64,000 nucleotides of DNA from Alphaproteobacteria bacterium (GTDB taxonomy: Bacteria; Pseudomonadota; Alphaproteobacteria; Micropepsales; Micropepsaceae). The notes under the pieces are model-generated. The model worked only from the letters and a program-made list of their open reading frames with translations. It did not search any database and was not told where the DNA came from. Location: the NCBI GenBank assembly GCA_019245415.1, contig JAFARO010000004.1, forward strand, positions 930,001-994,000. The letters run 5' to 3'. This document shows positions 8,276 through 16,024 of this stretch, piece after piece (the stretch's first letter is position 1; every line of letters begins with the position of its first letter). The position numbers and the translations under genes were made by a program.

Positions 8276-9541
8276 ATGTTCGGCAGTGGTGACTTTTTCG
8301 CGCGTCTCTATGCCTATGTCTTAGGTGGGGCGGTAGGGCCGACGACGCAAGCGTCTCAGGCTGGCCTTTCTCTCCTTGATGCGCTCGAATTGGTCGCTCT
8401 TTCTCTGATCGTTTTCATGATCATCTGGGCTGCTGCTTCGGCCGCCACGAGATGGCGATGGAGCGCGGGGTGGGCAACCGGTATCGCGACCACCGTCGCC
8501 ATGCCGACCATCGTGCTGGCCGTCTACCCTGTTGCACACATCGAGGGTTTGGCCATCACCGTTCTTTCCCTTTTTGTCGGCTGCATCGTTTGGCAGGAAG
8601 TGCGATTTAGCGACCATCAGAAGAAATTCGACGAGCATGACAAGAGCATCGTTGAGGTCTTTGAACAAAATAGTGACTTAAACGCGGAGGCTAGGCGGCT
8701 CCATATACTGGCTCTATCTGGGCTTAAGAGCGCGCAGGTCTCTCTGCTCGGTCGCTTTGAGCACGACGCAGGGTTCTACGTCGAGACCTTTAGGAGCAAG
8801 CTTGCGCAAATTTTATCTCAGATCGCAAATCAGGAAGTCTATGTAAGAGATGCAGAATTCGGTGAGTTGTGGAAAAAGCTTGTAGACTCGTCAAAACGTT
8901 ATGTGAGCGTCTGTGATCTTTCTTTTTACGCGGACGTGACGGTGCGAAATGGCGACAAAAGATCCCTCGATATTTTTGAAGGGGCCAAGGCCTATTGGCT
9001 AGACCGATTGGGGAGAGAAATTTCAGAGCTCGTAAAGACGCAGAAGACCCCCACCAGTTTTCAGAAATTGATAGTGTATGAGCCGTTGCGCAACTTCGAC
9101 GAACCAGACAAGAAGCCAAAATGCGTGACAGAAGGCCGCTGCCACTATGTCGACTGCACAAAGAAGTGCGTCGTCAAGGTCGTCGCGCAGAGATGGAAAG
9201 AGAGTGAAAGACAGTTCGCTGAGAATGCCAGGACCTTCGCTCGTCTATTACCTAACCATGATCATGGCGCCTTCATCTGGCTTGTCCGAAAGGACGAGAT
9301 AGATACCAAGTTTGCGGCAATCAACAGCATAGGCGGAGGGCACAAGACCCCTCTTGACAGCTTCGACATCGGTCTCTTTGGGGCGCACTTCGTAGGAGAG
9401 GAGTTCAAGGTACCAGCTGGAACGAGCGAAGCGAGGACGCAGGATTTTCTCTACAGGGTTCGCTTCGATGAAAGTTTGGCTAACCGGATTCGAACGGCGT
9501 TTCACGATCTCAGTGATGTCGAGTTGACCCGTGTTGCTTGA
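8276..9541 (+). CDS. Three-TM membrane protein with conserved cytosolic domain, paralogue B
   Basis: A 421-residue relative of the preceding gene: hydrophobic segments near 36-58, 66-86 and 91-108, then a soluble domain with the same blocks (YVRDAEFGELW, SVCDLSFY, FQKLIVY, CHYVDC..KC followed by VK, LDSFDIGLFGAHFVGEEFK). The TM regions of A and B differ much more than the soluble domains, suggesting an old duplication and perhaps a heteromeric complex. The ATG at 8276 is chosen because a GGGGG ribosome site lies just upstream; an in-frame TTG at 8261 is less likely. The end overlaps the ATPase gene by 11 bp, tying it to the transporter genes. Function unknown. Confidence 0.8.
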   Translation: MFGSGDFFARLYAYVLGGAVGPTTQASQAGLSLLDALELVALSLIVFMIIWAAASAATRWRWSAGWATGIATTVAMPTIVLAVYPVAHIEGLAITVLSLFVGCIVWQEVRFSDHQKKFDEHDKSIVEVFEQNSDLNAEARRLHILALSGLKSAQVSLLGRFEHDAGFYVETFRSKLAQILSQIANQEVYVRDAEFGELWKKLVDSSKRYVSVCDLSFYADVTVRNGDKRSLDIFEGAKAYWLDRLGREISELVKTQKTPTSFQKLIVYEPLRNFDEPDKKPKCVTEGRCHYVDCTKKCVVKVVAQRWKESERQFAENARTFARLLPNHDHGAFIWLVRKDEIDTKFAAINSIGGGHKTPLDSFDIGLFGAHFVGEEFKVPAGTSEARTQDFLYRVRFDESLANRIRTAFHDLSDVELTRVA

Positions 9542-10262
9542 ACTTAATCGTATAAGAAAGTCGTTCGGCACGGTTCCGGTGCTTTCGAATGTAACGTATT
9601 CATTTCGGGCTGGTGGACGCTACGCGGTTGTTGGCCCCAATGGATCTGGCAAGTCAACGTTGTTGAACGTTATTAGCGGCTTCACGCGTCCTGATGGGGG
9701 CACTATCAATTTTCATGGCAGAAATATTACTCGCAGGTCGCCGGGATGGCTTGCACGCTCAGGCGTAGCTCGAACATTTCAGAGTGTGAAGGTATTCGGG
9801 TCTCTCACGGCACGTGAAAATGTGTTGATTGCTCTTCGGAATAAGCCCGATGAAAGGGTCACCGGAGCTTTGCTAGGAGCAAGCGCCGCGTCTATCCCAA
9901 ACTTGTTGGCGAAAGCGAATGAAGCGCTACAACAGGTCGGGCTCGAAGATCATCAAGGAAAATTAGCGGCGGAATTGTCGTTTGGACAGCAAAAACTGCT
10001 TCATTTCGCGATGGTGACCGTGAATGCGTTCGACCTCCTGCTGCTTGACGAGCCTGTTGCAGGGCTGGAACCAAAGTTTGTTGACGTTGTGCTGACTCGC
10101 CTCATGAACAGCGCTGAAGCAATTATAGTCGTAGAACACAGCGGTGAATTTATTCGACGCCTATCTCCAGAAGTGCTTTTCCTCGCAAACGGTAAGATTG
10201 TGGCATCGGGACCATACGATGATGTCATGAATTCGCCCGCAGCTCGGGAAAGCTATTCATGA
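9531..10262 (+). CDS. ABC transporter ATP-binding protein, LivG-like
   Basis: A 243-residue ABC ATPase of the branched-chain amino acid uptake type. Walker A is GPNGSGKST (35-43), the signature region is LSFGQQK and Walker B is LLLLDEPVAG. The signature reads LSFGQ rather than LSGGQ, which is seen in other LivG-like proteins. It should pair with the following ATPase on the cytosolic face of the two permeases. The start is GTG, inside the 3' end of the membrane-protein gene; the 11-bp overlap suggests coupled translation. Slightly short compared with typical LivG (about 255). Confidence 0.9.
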   Translation: MLLELNRIRKSFGTVPVLSNVTYSFRAGGRYAVVGPNGSGKSTLLNVISGFTRPDGGTINFHGRNITRRSPGWLARSGVARTFQSVKVFGSLTARENVLIALRNKPDERVTGALLGASAASIPNLLAKANEALQQVGLEDHQGKLAAELSFGQQKLLHFAMVTVNAFDLLLLDEPVAGLEPKFVDVVLTRLMNSAEAIIVVEHSGEFIRRLSPEVLFLANGKIVASGPYDDVMNSPAARESYS

Positions 10263-10972
10263 GCCTGCTCGAAATTCGGAAGTTGGAAGCGGGGTACGGA
10301 AGCCGCCAAGTGTTGTTCGATGCGGTAGCCGAGGTCGAACGGGGCCAGATCGCATTGATTGTGGGACCAAACGGCTCCGGGAAATCGACTCTTCTGAAGG
10401 CGATATATCGTCAATGCGATTTCAAATCCGCCAACGAATTCTCCTTTGACGCGCTTTCAATCGCGAAGACGCCGCTGCAGCGCTTAATGCGAGCGGGTCT
10501 CGCTTATGTGCCTCAGCACAAAAACGTTTTCAACCGCCTTACAGGACGGGAAAATCTGCAGCTCGCGCTCGTGATGCGAGGGAAACCAGATGTTCCGAGC
10601 GGGCTGACTGAACAGATACCCGAAATAGGACGTATCTTGGGTAGAACTGCGGGGCAGCTAAGTGGTGGTCAGCGGCAGCTGCTCGCTTTGACCATGGGAC
10701 TCATCGTGCGGCCCAAGCTATTGCTGTTGGACGAACCGTTGGCAGGTTTGGACGAACGGGGATCAAGCACGGTCGCAGCAACAATTCGGCTGCATCAAGA
10801 AGAGTATGGAATTGCCTTCTTGATCGTCGAACACCGATACAAGAGGCTGATTGCCCTAGCCGATAGATGCTACGGCATGAAGCTGGGTCGAACGATAACA
10901 CGCTTAGACAGAGCGCAACTACAGGACGCACATCGGGTCGATTCTGCAATGCGAGAGGTCTTTGTCCTATAG
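10259..10972 (+). CDS. ABC transporter ATP-binding protein, LivF-like
   Basis: A 237-residue ABC ATPase: Walker A GPNGSGKST (36-44), Q-loop region YVPQHKNVF, signature LSGGQRQLL and Walker B LLLLDEPLAGLDE, followed by the switch His in VEHR. The YVPQ..NVF..LT.RENL pattern is typical of LivF. It overlaps the preceding ATPase gene by 4 bp (ATGA) and forms the second nucleotide-binding subunit of the importer. Confidence 0.9.
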   Translation: MSLLEIRKLEAGYGSRQVLFDAVAEVERGQIALIVGPNGSGKSTLLKAIYRQCDFKSANEFSFDALSIAKTPLQRLMRAGLAYVPQHKNVFNRLTGRENLQLALVMRGKPDVPSGLTEQIPEIGRILGRTAGQLSGGQRQLLALTMGLIVRPKLLLLDEPLAGLDERGSSTVAATIRLHQEEYGIAFLIVEHRYKRLIALADRCYGMKLGRTITRLDRAQLQDAHRVDSAMREVFVL

Positions 10973-11004
10973 CGCAGATTTCGCAGTCTGCTTCGGAGAT
11001 TCGG

Positions 11005-11886
11005 ATGGGCATGCAACTACTCGTCAACTCGCTCTATTCGTTTCTCATGCTCGCGCTTGTCGCGGCATCTTTCTTTCTGGTCTTTAAGCCGTCAAAATAC
11101 TTTCATATATCGCATGCGGCGGTCATCGTTCTGAGCGCATACACGTTCCTTTTTTGTAGGACTGCTGGTCTTGGACCTCTTTTTGCCGGCGTGGCTGCAT
11201 TAGCGGCCGCAACCGCGCTTGGGTCGTTGAGTGAGCTTGTCCTCTATCGAAGGCTTTCAGTGAGCAGAGATGCGGGCATTAAAGTGCTGGTTCTGTCACT
11301 TGGAGTCTATCTTGTGGTCCAAAACATACTTTCAATTGGATTCGGGGATCAGATCCAGTTGGTAGACCCCTGCAATGGATGCCTTCGGCGAGTATTGGTT
11401 GGGTCATCGTTCGTCGTTAGTTCCGCACAACTCGGAAACGTTGTGATCGCAGGTACGACTTTGGCTGGCCTCCTTGTCGTTTGGTACCGCACGAGTTTCG
11501 GCAGGGCTGCGAGGTCAGTTTCCGAAAACCGCGAGCTTGCGGGAATAATTGGAGTCAATACCAATAGAATCATTTTGCTCTCGGTAGCGTTAGGCTCCTG
11601 CGTCGCCGGTATCGCCGGACTGCTGATCGGATTTGAAGTGGGCATAACCCCAACGGCAGGCTTTTCCTATTTGCTCTTCGCCATTATTGCGATGGTGATC
11701 GGAGGCAACGAATCTCTTCTTGGAACAATTGCGGGGGCTTTGCTCCTAGGAGCTTTGCAGAGTGGCACCGCGTTTTTCATTGACTCAAAGTGGGCGAGCA
11801 CAATTTCCTACGTGGTTCTGATAGCTTTTCTTCTGATTAGACCAGAGGGCGTCAAATCGCTCAACTTGGCCTTGGAGCGACGCTGA
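11005..11886 (+). CDS. ABC transporter permease, LivH-like
   Basis: A 293-residue integral membrane protein of the LivH permease family with about eight hydrophobic segments. Family features are the early FLVFKPSKYFHISHAAVI region, the mid-protein ENRELAGIIGVNTNRI coupling segment that meets the ATPases, and the later AIIAMVIGGNESLLGTIAGA. The ATG at 11005 is chosen because the longer in-frame extension runs into the upstream ATPase gene and adds no membrane sequence; CGGAGA lies upstream. Cassette role: inner-membrane channel for the unknown ligand. Confidence 0.9.
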   Translation: MGMQLLVNSLYSFLMLALVAASFFLVFKPSKYFHISHAAVIVLSAYTFLFCRTAGLGPLFAGVAALAAATALGSLSELVLYRRLSVSRDAGIKVLVLSLGVYLVVQNILSIGFGDQIQLVDPCNGCLRRVLVGSSFVVSSAQLGNVVIAGTTLAGLLVVWYRTSFGRAARSVSENRELAGIIGVNTNRIILLSVALGSCVAGIAGLLIGFEVGITPTAGFSYLLFAIIAMVIGGNESLLGTIAGALLLGALQSGTAFFIDSKWASTISYVVLIAFLLIRPEGVKSLNLALERR

Positions 11887-12737
11887 TGGACTACTTTCTT
11901 CACATAGCGATTGTTGCCTCGCTTTACGCCATGCTGGCGATGAGCCTGAATTTCTTTTCGGGCAATACCGGATTGCTCTCGCTCACCCACGCGGGCTTCT
12001 ATGGTTTGGGAGCTTATGGTTGGGCACTTGCTGCCGCGAACGGATTGTCCTTTGCGTTGGCGCCTATCATTGCTTTAGCTGCGGTTAGCTTGAGCGCGCT
12101 CGTCGTATCACTCGTTGCGTTTCGTACGCGGGATGACTATTTCGTGATAATTACGCTATCTGTGCAGATGTTGATATTTGATATTCTCAATAACTTCAGC
12201 GTGATCACAAATGGTCCACTAGGAATTAGAGCGATACCTCAGGTGCCTCTAATTTCTTCGGCAGGCGGGATGGCCATATTTGCCGTGAGCTCTGCACTGG
12301 TCATTTATGTCGCCCTTTGGCGTCTAAATCGCTCGAGTTGGGGAGCTAATCTCCGCGGAATTCGGGACGACGAACTCATGATGATCGCGCTGGGAAAGCC
12401 CGTTCCACGGATCAAGACCATAACATTTCTTATTGGCGCGGCGATCGCTGGTTACGTTGGAATGTTATTCGCGCAGTATGTAACCTTCATTGATCCTACA
12501 TCTTTCACGATTTCTGAATCGATAGTCGTTTTGGCTATGATTGTTGTTGGTGGCCTTGGCAGCGTCCATGGTGCCCTTTTGGCAGCTGTTGCATTGGTGA
12601 TGCTTCCTGAGGCGCTCAGATTTTTTGGAATTCCGGGTGTTGCTGAGGGCAATGCAAGGCAGATGCTGTACGGTGCCGCGCTGGTGGTAATAATGCTATT
12701 GCGGAGTGGGGCAAACACCCGAGTTAGCTCCCTATAG
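11886..12737 (+). CDS. ABC transporter permease, LivM-like
   Basis: A 283-residue permease of the LivM family. Near the N-terminus it has the hallmark MLAMSLNFFSGNTGLLSLTH and GLGAYGWAL; the coupling segment NLRGIRDDELMMIALGKPV is followed by FLIGAAIAGYVGMLFA and VLAMIVVGGLGSVHGA, all familiar. Its ATG shares a base with the preceding stop (TGATG). It ends the cassette; a convergent small gene follows after 35 bp and no obvious terminator hairpin is seen. Confidence 0.9.
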   Translation: MDYFLHIAIVASLYAMLAMSLNFFSGNTGLLSLTHAGFYGLGAYGWALAAANGLSFALAPIIALAAVSLSALVVSLVAFRTRDDYFVIITLSVQMLIFDILNNFSVITNGPLGIRAIPQVPLISSAGGMAIFAVSSALVIYVALWRLNRSSWGANLRGIRDDELMMIALGKPVPRIKTITFLIGAAIAGYVGMLFAQYVTFIDPTSFTISESIVVLAMIVVGGLGSVHGALLAAVALVMLPEALRFFGIPGVAEGNARQMLYGAALVVIMLLRSGANTRVSSL

Positions 12738-12772
12738 CTTTCGCTCACGAATGCGCCGGTTCATCGGACCAT

Positions 12773-12982
12773 TCACCACGCTGTGATGCCACCATCGTCG
12801 ATGCATCGGTCAACGTAAGCTTGCAGCAGATCGCGCAGCTGAATTTCGATCGAGCCAAATCGTTCTTCTAGCGCGGGGTCAAAATCCTGTGCCGCTAGGC
12901 TTCGAGATGATAGAGCTTTGCTCTTCATGTCATCAAGGCCGCTGCGAACGAGAGTTTCAATGGATTGAATATCGCTGACCAT
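12773..12982 (-). CDS. Small hypothetical protein
   Basis: A 69-residue acidic protein (about MVSDIQSIETLV to CIDDGGITAW), mostly predicted helical, no TM segment. The ATG at 12982 is chosen over a GTG six codons upstream because AGGAGA sits about 10 bases before it. It follows, in the same direction, the gene at 13049-13513, so the two probably form a small operon convergent to the transporter cassette. No family recognised. Confidence 0.5.
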   Translation of the reverse strand: MVSDIQSIETLVRSGLDDMKSKALSSRSLAAQDFDPALEERFGSIEIQLRDLLQAYVDRCIDDGGITAW

Positions 12983-13048
12983 TCTTGTGTTCTCCTGCAC
13001 CCAGTTGGGAGCATGTCTGGCGGCAAATTGATAATCCCGACGCTATAG

Positions 13049-13513
13049 CTAATCGGAGGTTCGCTCATCAAAGAATTCTGCATTAACTCTCTGTAGCTCC
13101 GCTAGTGTGTGCTGCCTCTCATAGCATTCAGCCCGGTCAAATTCGCGCCTCCGCCCATCGAGCGTCCCCTTAGTCTCGACAGCTCCATTGCCACTATTGC
13201 CGAGGATCGCGCGAGTCGTTTCTCCCTCCCTGAAAAGGAGTATGAGTGGGCTGGAACCTGCCGGCTCGAAGACCACAGAGACGGGGCTACACATGAATGG
13301 TCGCTTGGTCACTTCAAAGAAATTTCGATATGCTAAGCGGAGACTCTTGTGAAGCTTCGCTTTCTCGTTGGGCTGCGCCAGAGACAAGAGCCATTCATCG
13401 ACACCGTCCACGCCAATGCGCGCAATACCAGGGTAGATAACAAGCAATTCCAAAAGTGCCGACTTGCACAGTCTATAGGTCAGTCCATTTTTTGGAGTCG
13501 CTGCTGGTTCCAT
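13049..13513 (-). CDS. Hypothetical protein
   Basis: About 154 residues when started at the ATG at 13513, which has AGGGA six bases upstream; a longer start at 13546 lacks a site. Soluble, with alternating hydrophobic stretches (LLELLVIYPGIARIGVDGV and SPLILLFREGE) and a charged C-terminus. No recognised motif. It sits upstream of the small gene at 12773 in the same orientation. Could be an accessory of the adjacent cassette or an independent module. Confidence 0.5.
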   Translation of the reverse strand: MEPAATPKNGLTYRLCKSALLELLVIYPGIARIGVDGVDEWLLSLAQPNEKAKLHKSLRLAYRNFFEVTKRPFMCSPVSVVFEPAGSSPLILLFREGETTRAILGNSGNGAVETKGTLDGRRREFDRAECYERQHTLAELQRVNAEFFDERTSD

Positions 13514-13893
13514 ATTCATTCCCTGTGGCTTAGGGCACCGCGACATCTTGTCGGACTGGAACTAGCACGTGAGGCGGACGTACTCGCTGCCGTGCTAGGG
13601 AACAAAACTGTAAGCAAGACTAGCTACTTCGCCGGAATATCGCAATTACGAACATAGTTTTGCAGTGTTCTGCAAATGCACAGCAGTCGAAATCAGAGAG
13701 AGTTGCCTGCATTGATGTCGAAAAAGCCGTTTGGCAGACCGCGATTTGTGGGCCTACAATAGGTCGTCGAAGGTCTGGCGCCTAGTTGGCTGAGACCTTG
13801 GGCAGTGCTTGGCCGTCGCGTTGTGGCCGAGCCTGTGCCCTTGCGGCATTAGAACCAACAACAACACGGGGGTAACAAAGGTGGGTAGCACGC
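13514..13893. other. Intergenic region, divergent promoters; inverted repeat at 13659-13676
   Basis: About 380 bp without a supportable gene, between the small unknown operon and the DUF2285 activator gene. It holds a perfect inverted repeat TTTGCAG-TGTT-CTGCAAA at 13659-13676, a plausible dimeric-regulator site. Half-sites resemble TraR/LuxR tra boxes, but the gap is 4 rather than 2 bases and no LuxR gene is seen in the element. Confidence 0.45.
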
Positions 13894-14700
13894 GTGAATC
13901 TTGTTGCGTCCAATGCATGCGCGCCGGAAGCCAAAGGTGACTGGCGCGATCCTGAAACCTATCGCTGGACGACCTCGCTCCCGCGCACGGCGTGGGCGTG
14001 GGAATTTCTTCGGCGTAATCCAAGGTATGGCAGCGACTATGCCAGCCATCTCGCAGGCCATCCTACGGTCAACGAGCCGGACCATCTGAGCGCGTTGCCT
14101 TGGGGACTTTTGAGATTTGAAGACCCCACAAATGACGCCCGGTTGGCGTCTGTCCTCTGGCAGATGAAAGCGTGTCGAGAGGTGCTTCCGCTGGCGGCGG
14201 CCAAGATGCGGCCGGGAACTGCGGTCGAGACGCTCGACCTGCCGAAGCTCCGATGCCGCACGGCCGTCTACGACTTCGGCGTGGAAGAGCGCCGTGAGGT
14301 TCTGCTGACCCAGGAGGGCCGTTCGCTCCAGCTGACCGTATTTGGCTCGATACCTCTGGAGGAAGCGCTGTTGCTCACCCCTGCCTTGCCGGAGCTACGT
14401 TTCAGCAAGTCGCGCCTGCAAGCCGTGAAACGCCTTGCGGATGTGGTCAAGCACGGCTGGCTGCGCCCTTCGCTCTATCGCCGCGAACGGCAAAGCGCGC
14501 GCCTCGCTCGGGTAATCCAGGCGCTCGACGGCTCGCTCGCGAAGGCGCAGCAGCGGGAGATCGCTGTGGCGCTCTTTTCCAAGGAACGAGTGGATCGGGA
14601 TTGGCAAGACCCGCGCAACCACCTTCGCGATCATGTCCGGCGAGCTGTCGCTTACGGACGCGAACTGATGGATTCGCGGTATCGTCGCTTCCTGGATTAG
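13894..14700 (+). CDS. DUF6499/DUF2285 protein, FseA-like activator of excision
   Basis: A 268-residue protein. The N-terminal part (GDWRDPETYRWTTSLP, AWAWEFLRRNPRY) matches the DUF6499-type module; the C-terminal part (about 170-268, ending HVRRAVAYGRELMDSRYRRFLD) matches DUF2285. In the symbiosis-island ICE of Mesorhizobium, FseA has this two-part make-up and activates expression of the excision factor rdfS; there it is made from two reading frames by ribosomal frameshifting, whereas here one continuous frame encodes both. The start is GTG at 13894; no in-frame ATG lies nearby. Expected target: promoter of the RdfS-like gene at 24289. Transfer of that function is inference from domain content and ICE context. 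Confidence 0.75.
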   Translation: MNLVASNACAPEAKGDWRDPETYRWTTSLPRTAWAWEFLRRNPRYGSDYASHLAGHPTVNEPDHLSALPWGLLRFEDPTNDARLASVLWQMKACREVLPLAAAKMRPGTAVETLDLPKLRCRTAVYDFGVEERREVLLTQEGRSLQLTVFGSIPLEEALLLTPALPELRFSKSRLQAVKRLADVVKHGWLRPSLYRRERQSARLARVIQALDGSLAKAQQREIAVALFSKERVDRDWQDPRNHLRDHVRRAVAYGRELMDSRYRRFLD

Positions 14701-14704
14701 GCGG

Positions 14705-14971
14705 TCAGTTCCGAAGCAGATGAAAATACCCGTGCTCGCTCATCCAGCGCGCGCGTGTCAGGTGCGACGCCAGGCAGCGTCTCGCCCGATCCGGTTCGGC
14801 GGCTGGATCGATCGCAAGGACGATACGGGCGATCTCGTTTTCTGCGGCGCCGTCCGCTTCCGCATCCAGCAGGCGCGCGTAGATAGAGAAATGAGCATGG
14901 TCGTAGTCGGTCAAATCGTCGGACCATGGAACTTCGTCAGCAATGATTGCGGCCTTGCCGTCCTTGGTCAT
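14705..14971 (-). CDS. DUF2285 small protein, QseM-like antiactivator
   Basis: An 88-residue protein started at the ATG at 14971, preceded by GGAGACGGAG. It has the typical block HFSIYARLLDAEADGA, then EIARIVLAIDP and RARWMSEHGYFHLL of single-domain DUF2285 proteins. In Mesorhizobium, QseM is such a protein and binds the activators TraR and FseA to block excision and transfer. It is convergent with the FseA-like gene (stops 4 bp apart), a compact activator/antiactivator pair. The Xre gene upstream at 15123 is the likely controller. Confidence 0.7.
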   Translation of the reverse strand: MTKDGKAAIIADEVPWSDDLTDYDHAHFSIYARLLDAEADGAAENEIARIVLAIDPAAEPDRARRCLASHLTRARWMSEHGYFHLLRN

Positions 14972-15050
14972 CACTCCGTCTCCAAATCCGAGCGCTCGTG
15001 ACAGCGTCGTGAACGGTAGCGGCTGAAATTGCGCATCGCCACAATGCAAT

Positions 15051-15090
15051 GCGGGTTCTCCACAGTCGAATGAATTTGCAGAGAACCTGC
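15051..15090. promoter_or_regulatory. Inverted repeat upstream of the QseM-like gene
   Basis: GCGGGTTCTC (15051-15060) and GAGAACCTGC (15081-15090) are inverted repeats matching at 9 of 10 positions, centres 30 bp apart (about three helical turns). They lie in the gap between the Xre gene and the QseM-like gene, where an operator controlling the antiactivator would be expected. Binding is inferred. Confidence 0.4.
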
Positions 15091-15122
15091 ACCAGTAACT
15101 CGTGGTTGCAGCGGGCGCATTA

Positions 15123-15551
15123 TCACGGCGCCTTTCGTTGGCGCCGGGCCAGACGTTTGCGCTGCTTTGCGTCACCCGTAGCAAGAGCTGAGATCAGATC
15201 GAGAATAAGCGTTCGGACACGCGAATCTTCGATGCTCCAGATCATCGCAAAAAGTGACGACGCTTCGTTGTCAACAATTTCTATTGGAATGGGGTCGGTG
15301 CAGCCGTCGAGCCCTTCGAAGAAATACACGATCTCGACTTTGAGGATGATGGACGCCTCGAACAGACGGCCGGCGCTGATGCGATTTGCGCCACGCTCGT
15401 ATTTCTGCACCTGCTGAAAGGTCAGCCCCAGAGTCTGGCCTAGATCGCTCTGCGACATGCCGCGCGACGTGCGGGCCAGACGAAGCCGGCCCCCGACATG
15501 CCGGTCATATTGCGTCGAGCGTTTGCGGTTCGGCTGGGCGGTTTGCGTCAA
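15123..15551 (-). CDS. Xre-family transcriptional regulator
   Basis: A 142-residue regulator with a Cro/C1-type HTH at about residues 19-75 (GGRLRLARTSRGMSQSDLGQ, then TFQQVQKYERGANRISAGRL), and an Asp/Glu-rich C-terminal half probably used for dimerisation. The length and layout match a common alphaproteobacterial regulator type. The start is TTG, overlapping the stop of the upstream gene by 4 bp, so translation is coupled. Its place just before the QseM-like gene, with an inverted repeat between, suggests it controls the antiactivator, as QseC does in the Mesorhizobium ICE, though QseC itself is smaller. Confidence 0.75.
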   Translation of the reverse strand: MTQTAQPNRKRSTQYDRHVGGRLRLARTSRGMSQSDLGQTLGLTFQQVQKYERGANRISAGRLFEASIILKVEIVYFFEGLDGCTDPIPIEIVDNEASSLFAMIWSIEDSRVRTLILDLISALATGDAKQRKRLARRQRKAP

Positions 15552-15898
15552 GTGTCCTCCCGCGACCTTGTGCCTGCGGCTGGCGCGGTCCCCGCGCGCG
15601 CCTTGCGCACTTCCTCCCGCATGGCGCTGCAGGACGCCTTTGCGTTGTTTAGGTGTTCGATGAGCTGCTGGGTCACAGTGATGAGTGCCTTGCTGTAGTC
15701 ATCGCCAAGGCTGTCCAAACCGAATCCCATCAGCTCGATCGCGAATGCGAGCGCGATAGCCGATCCGATCTCGTCGTCAATCGACGAGGAATGCTTTAGG
15801 GACGCGGCGGGCGGCACATCCTTGGCGTCCCTGGGCCTTTCCTTGGAGGATTGGTGCTTCGGCGGCTGATTCGCTCGCTCGCGTCTAGATGGCGGCAT
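15548..15898 (-). CDS. Hypothetical protein coupled to Xre regulator
   Basis: A 116-residue protein with a basic, Pro-rich N-terminus and tail and a helical middle (IGSAIALAFAIELMGFGLDSL, then ITVTQQLIEHLNNAKAS). The middle is amphipathic rather than a clear TM segment. The gene overlaps the Xre gene by 4 bp (TTGA) and heads that operon. Upstream lies a palindromic site shared with the divergent Xre gene at 16025. No family recognised. Confidence 0.6.
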   Translation of the reverse strand: MPPSRRERANQPPKHQSSKERPRDAKDVPPAASLKHSSSIDDEIGSAIALAFAIELMGFGLDSLGDDYSKALITVTQQLIEHLNNAKASCSAMREEVRKARAGTAPAAGTRSREDT

Positions 15899-15937
15899 GG
15901 GTCGGCTACCCTACATCCTGCGGCTGTAAGAAATACC

Positions 15938-15950
15938 CTATCCGGGATAG
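15938..15950. promoter_or_regulatory. Palindromic operator candidate CTATCCGGGATAG
   Basis: A perfect 6-bp inverted repeat around one central base, in the gap between divergently read genes at 15898 and 16025. On the minus strand it runs into ATAGGGTAT, the same core that recurs before the related Xre gene at 53116. A site for one of these Xre proteins is likely but inferred. Confidence 0.45.
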
Positions 15951-16024
15951 ATATCAACCTAACGAGGTCGATTAAGACCCTCTCTGTAGCTAAAAGCGCC
16001 CCGGCGCGGCGATTGTGCGCGTGC

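Noticed and set aside
13659..13676. Canonical TraR tra box
   Set aside because: Half-sites agree but the gap is 4 instead of 2 bases and no LuxR/TraR or AHL synthase gene is present; kept only as a generic operator candidate.
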